Shown here piece after piece: positions 61,730-64,000 of a stretch of DNA of 64,000 nucleotides (the stretch's first letter is position 1; every line of letters begins with the position of its first letter). The notes beneath the pieces were generated by a model. The model worked only from the letters and a program-made list of their open reading frames with translations. It made no database searches and was not told where the DNA came from. A program made the translations under genes and the position numbers. The stretch comes from Albula goreensis (lineage: Eukaryota > Chordata > Actinopteri > Albuliformes > Albulidae): positions 13,972,628 to 14,036,627 of the forward strand of contig CM040758.1 of the NCBI GenBank assembly GCA_022829145.1, written 5' to 3'.

Positions 61730-62060
61730 AAATACGGAGTACCACAGATTCAAAAGGATTTCATCAGTTTCAATGGACATTCTGTGGGACAAAGAGAGAA
61801 AGTGGCTCTGTAATTGAAAGCATTTTAATTGAAAGCCCAGAAGTTAATGATTACAGGGTCAGGTGACGGAGTGGAGCTATTTTCACTTCAAAGGATTCTA
61901 TCACTTTTCTCGCCATGGCCGGCCCCTCACTCTGAAACTGCACTCGTACTGTGAGCGGCAAATGCAATTACTGCCTGCCAATCAAACGTGGCCAGCCTCA
62001 GCAGCATCGCACATGTCTGACACCTACATGTGGAATGACCACACATGCATATAACACTCA
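61730..62060. promoter_or_regulatory. Candidate conserved non-coding element
   Basis: It contains AATTGAAAGCATTTTAATTG and further non-repetitive DNA with retained CpGs near 61860-62000 (GTGACGGAG, CTCGCCATGGCCGG). Inference from composition only. Confidence 0.22.
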
Positions 62061-64000
62061 TTTACACAGAGCCTGTGCGGAATGGAAAACCCCAGTCTTT
62101 CCGCAGGGCTGCATGCAAATGAAGTGGGTGTTGTTTTCAAAAGAACACTTCCATAACCATGTTTATTTCCTCTAACCGCGACTGTTTCATTTTTGCAATC
62201 CTGAGCCTGGATTTTGACTCGTGCAGTGGCTGCCCCATCTTCAAATATGTTATTTTGATGAACAGTCTGTGTTTACACATCATTCATTATGATTGAGTTA
62301 AATAAGTAATTAATTGACTTTTCACACACTTTAATGACTGTGACATACATTTGACTAGTGTTTATTTCAGGTGGCATTTTATGTATCTTACACACAGTGG
62401 GCCGAATGTATGACTTTCAAATGTTTATGCACTGCATGATTAGGTAGTCTGAGTGTGCAGGTACAGCCACGGCATGCTATAGCCTTCATGAATAGGATGA
62501 GACAGGTAAACGTGAGAGGCGTTGGTAGAGTTAATCAAGCGGGCAGTCTGGTTCACACTTCAATATCAAATGACTGAATTCAGTCATTTGATACAACATT
62601 ATGATGAAATTTAGGGACAGGATTCAAAATAGTGAAACATCTCTGAGAATGAGTGCCAATCTAGAATCAGTTCTGCATTTTAACCAACAATGGACAAGGG
62701 TAAAATATGGACAGGGTAAAGCTGATCCTGGATCAGCATACTTCTGAAAGGCTTTACTCAGCCTGGAGATTTACAGCTGAAATCTTCGTCCCACGGGCAT
62801 CAGTTCGGGTGTTGGATCAGTCCTGGACCTGGAATAATGTATGTTGAGTTGAAGTGCAGCAGTGCACAGGGACAGCCCATCTCAGTATTGCTGGAGATCC
62901 ATCTTTGTTGTTTGTCTCTGTCCCGCCTCCATGCTTTTTGCAAAATGGCATGCTGAGCTAATAGACGTGAATGAGAGGGGACGGTTAAGCCCATCTTTGC
63001 CTTTGTTTTGTTATCTGATTAATGGTCCAAGAAAGCCAGACGTCCCTTTCCAGAAGGTCTGGGTGACTCAGCGCACACCAACATGATTTGGCACTTCTCA
63101 CCATCCACCCACACCCCCCCTTCACCCGCATCCTCCGTATCTGCTATTAATTTGCTTGTCTCTCTTTGCCGGCGATGAAACGGGTATGGAGAGACAACAG
63201 AATAAAGTTGTACCGTAAATCTTTGGAAGCAGGCGGGAAAGTGCATTGGAAACGGCGTTTCCATGGAGAGTAATCCTAATCCGAACGGCTGTGCTGTTCA
63301 GAGCCAATTACCCAAACCTTGGTTTTATCCAGGTTTTTTTTGTCCTCTGTATGTTTGTATACCCCTCTGTTACAGAATTGGAATTCGGGAGGAGTTATTG
63401 CTTTTGTTATGTGCATAAATGAGATGGCGTACACTTTCTTTGTACTAGGTTACTGGAGTGGAGCAGGCAGACAGCTAAACCGGGAGGGAGACCTGCCTCC
63501 AGCACTTCTACAAGAATGCAGTAGCTTGGCTAAAGGTCATAGTTGCCGAGTGTTTTATTTGTGGAGGTCTTGACCTTCTCTGAAAGAAAATCCTGAAACA
63601 TGCCAAAAATCCACTCCAGTGCATCCAGATGAAAATTTTATGTTATTTTTTCCAGCCTCAACCCAACGCCACAGCACTCATGTTCCTCAACACGGTAACT
63701 CTAGACAAGGTAACAATGGCAAGGGGTGGTTTCAGTATATCAGAACCTAGTCACTCCAGCTAAGGTCATCCAGTCTAACTCTGAGAAGGAAAAAAAATGT
63801 TCAAATTCCCACCAAGGAAAAACATTGGCATGAGGGTTACAAAAGGGCAAGGCAAAAAAAAAGAAAAAACCCAATCAGAAAACTCAACAGAGAATAATGA
63901 CAAGTGTGGCATGTAGAGAGATGGCCCCTCCGATGCTCTCTCCTACATTTAACCTTTAGTAACGGCTGTGCCGCCGAAATAGATTGAGCCTCATCTGCTG
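62061..64000 (+). other. ctnna2 intron, no gene seen
   Basis: A perfect palindrome lies at 62564-62593. The stretch near 62660-62760 has AAGCTGATCCTGGATCAGCA, which resembles a dispersed fish repeat block. No exon was recognised up to the window end. Confidence 0.5.
62564..62593. repeat. 30-bp perfect palindrome
   Basis: TATCAAATGACTGAA is followed directly by its exact complement, centred on GAATTC. No loop and no mismatch. Confidence 0.95.

Noticed and set aside
61426-61866. A 146-codon open frame on the + strand
   Set aside because: It lacks family resemblance and is not conserved-looking at the protein level. The region is more plausibly non-coding.
39610-64000. Searched for the next ctnna2 exon (expected start VANLACSISNNEEG)
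   Set aside because: No open frame with this sequence was found, so the exon is taken to lie beyond the window.

Overview
This window is vertebrate, and most likely teleost fish, genomic DNA. It is AT-rich, intron-dominated sequence with only about 3% protein-coding content. It carries CA/TG and CT microsatellites, remnants of tRNA-derived SINEs of the kind common in fish, a decayed Tc1-like transposon and small inverted-repeat elements. No bacterial or viral gene organisation is present. The exact species cannot be told from the sequence.

Two genes are supported. The host is ctnna2 (alpha-N-catenin, a neuronal cadherin-catenin adaptor) on the + strand. Only two of its internal exons fall in the window: an 81-nt exon at 29222-29302 and a 153-nt exon at 39457-39609. 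They join in phase 0 to give a continuous stretch of the start of the catenin M region. Nested antisense in the intron before the first exon is lrrtm1 (leucine-rich repeat transmembrane neuronal 1), with an uninterrupted 530-codon reading frame on the - strand at 2450-4042. It encodes a synaptic adhesion protein. The LRRTM-inside-alpha-catenin arrangement is a known, conserved vertebrate feature (LRRTM1/CTNNA2, LRRTM2/CTNNA1, LRRTM3/CTNNA3) and confirms both identifications.

Layout: 1-2449 is lrrtm1 3' flank and UTR. 2450-4042 is the lrrtm1 coding exon. About 4043-5400 is its 5' UTR and flank, ending in a long CT tract. 5400-29221 is ctnna2 intron holding a CpG-rich island (16.86-17.18 kb), a SINE next to a transposase fragment (21.6-21.9 kb), a deleted Tc1-like element (22.89-23.45 kb), a decayed ~110-bp tandem array (24.56-25.01 kb) and a GAGTGAATGA-type minisatellite (27.75-28.41 kb). 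29303-39456 is the intron between the two exons, with a coding-like GC-rich patch, a 62-bp near-perfect palindrome and a SINE fragment. 39610-64000 is downstream intron with a perfect 76-bp tandem duplication, a second CpG-rich patch, a TTAA-flanked piggyBac-type MITE, another MITE with long inverted repeats and a 30-bp perfect palindrome.

I found no operon-like system, CRISPR array, or complete autonomous mobile element. The most noteworthy observations are the isolated intronic CpG islands, the inverted-repeat elements, a dispersed repeat that interrupts a minisatellite and recurs just after the exon, and an in-frame octapeptide repeat in the lrrtm1 juxtamembrane stalk. All repeat-family and conservation statements are by eye and no database was searched.
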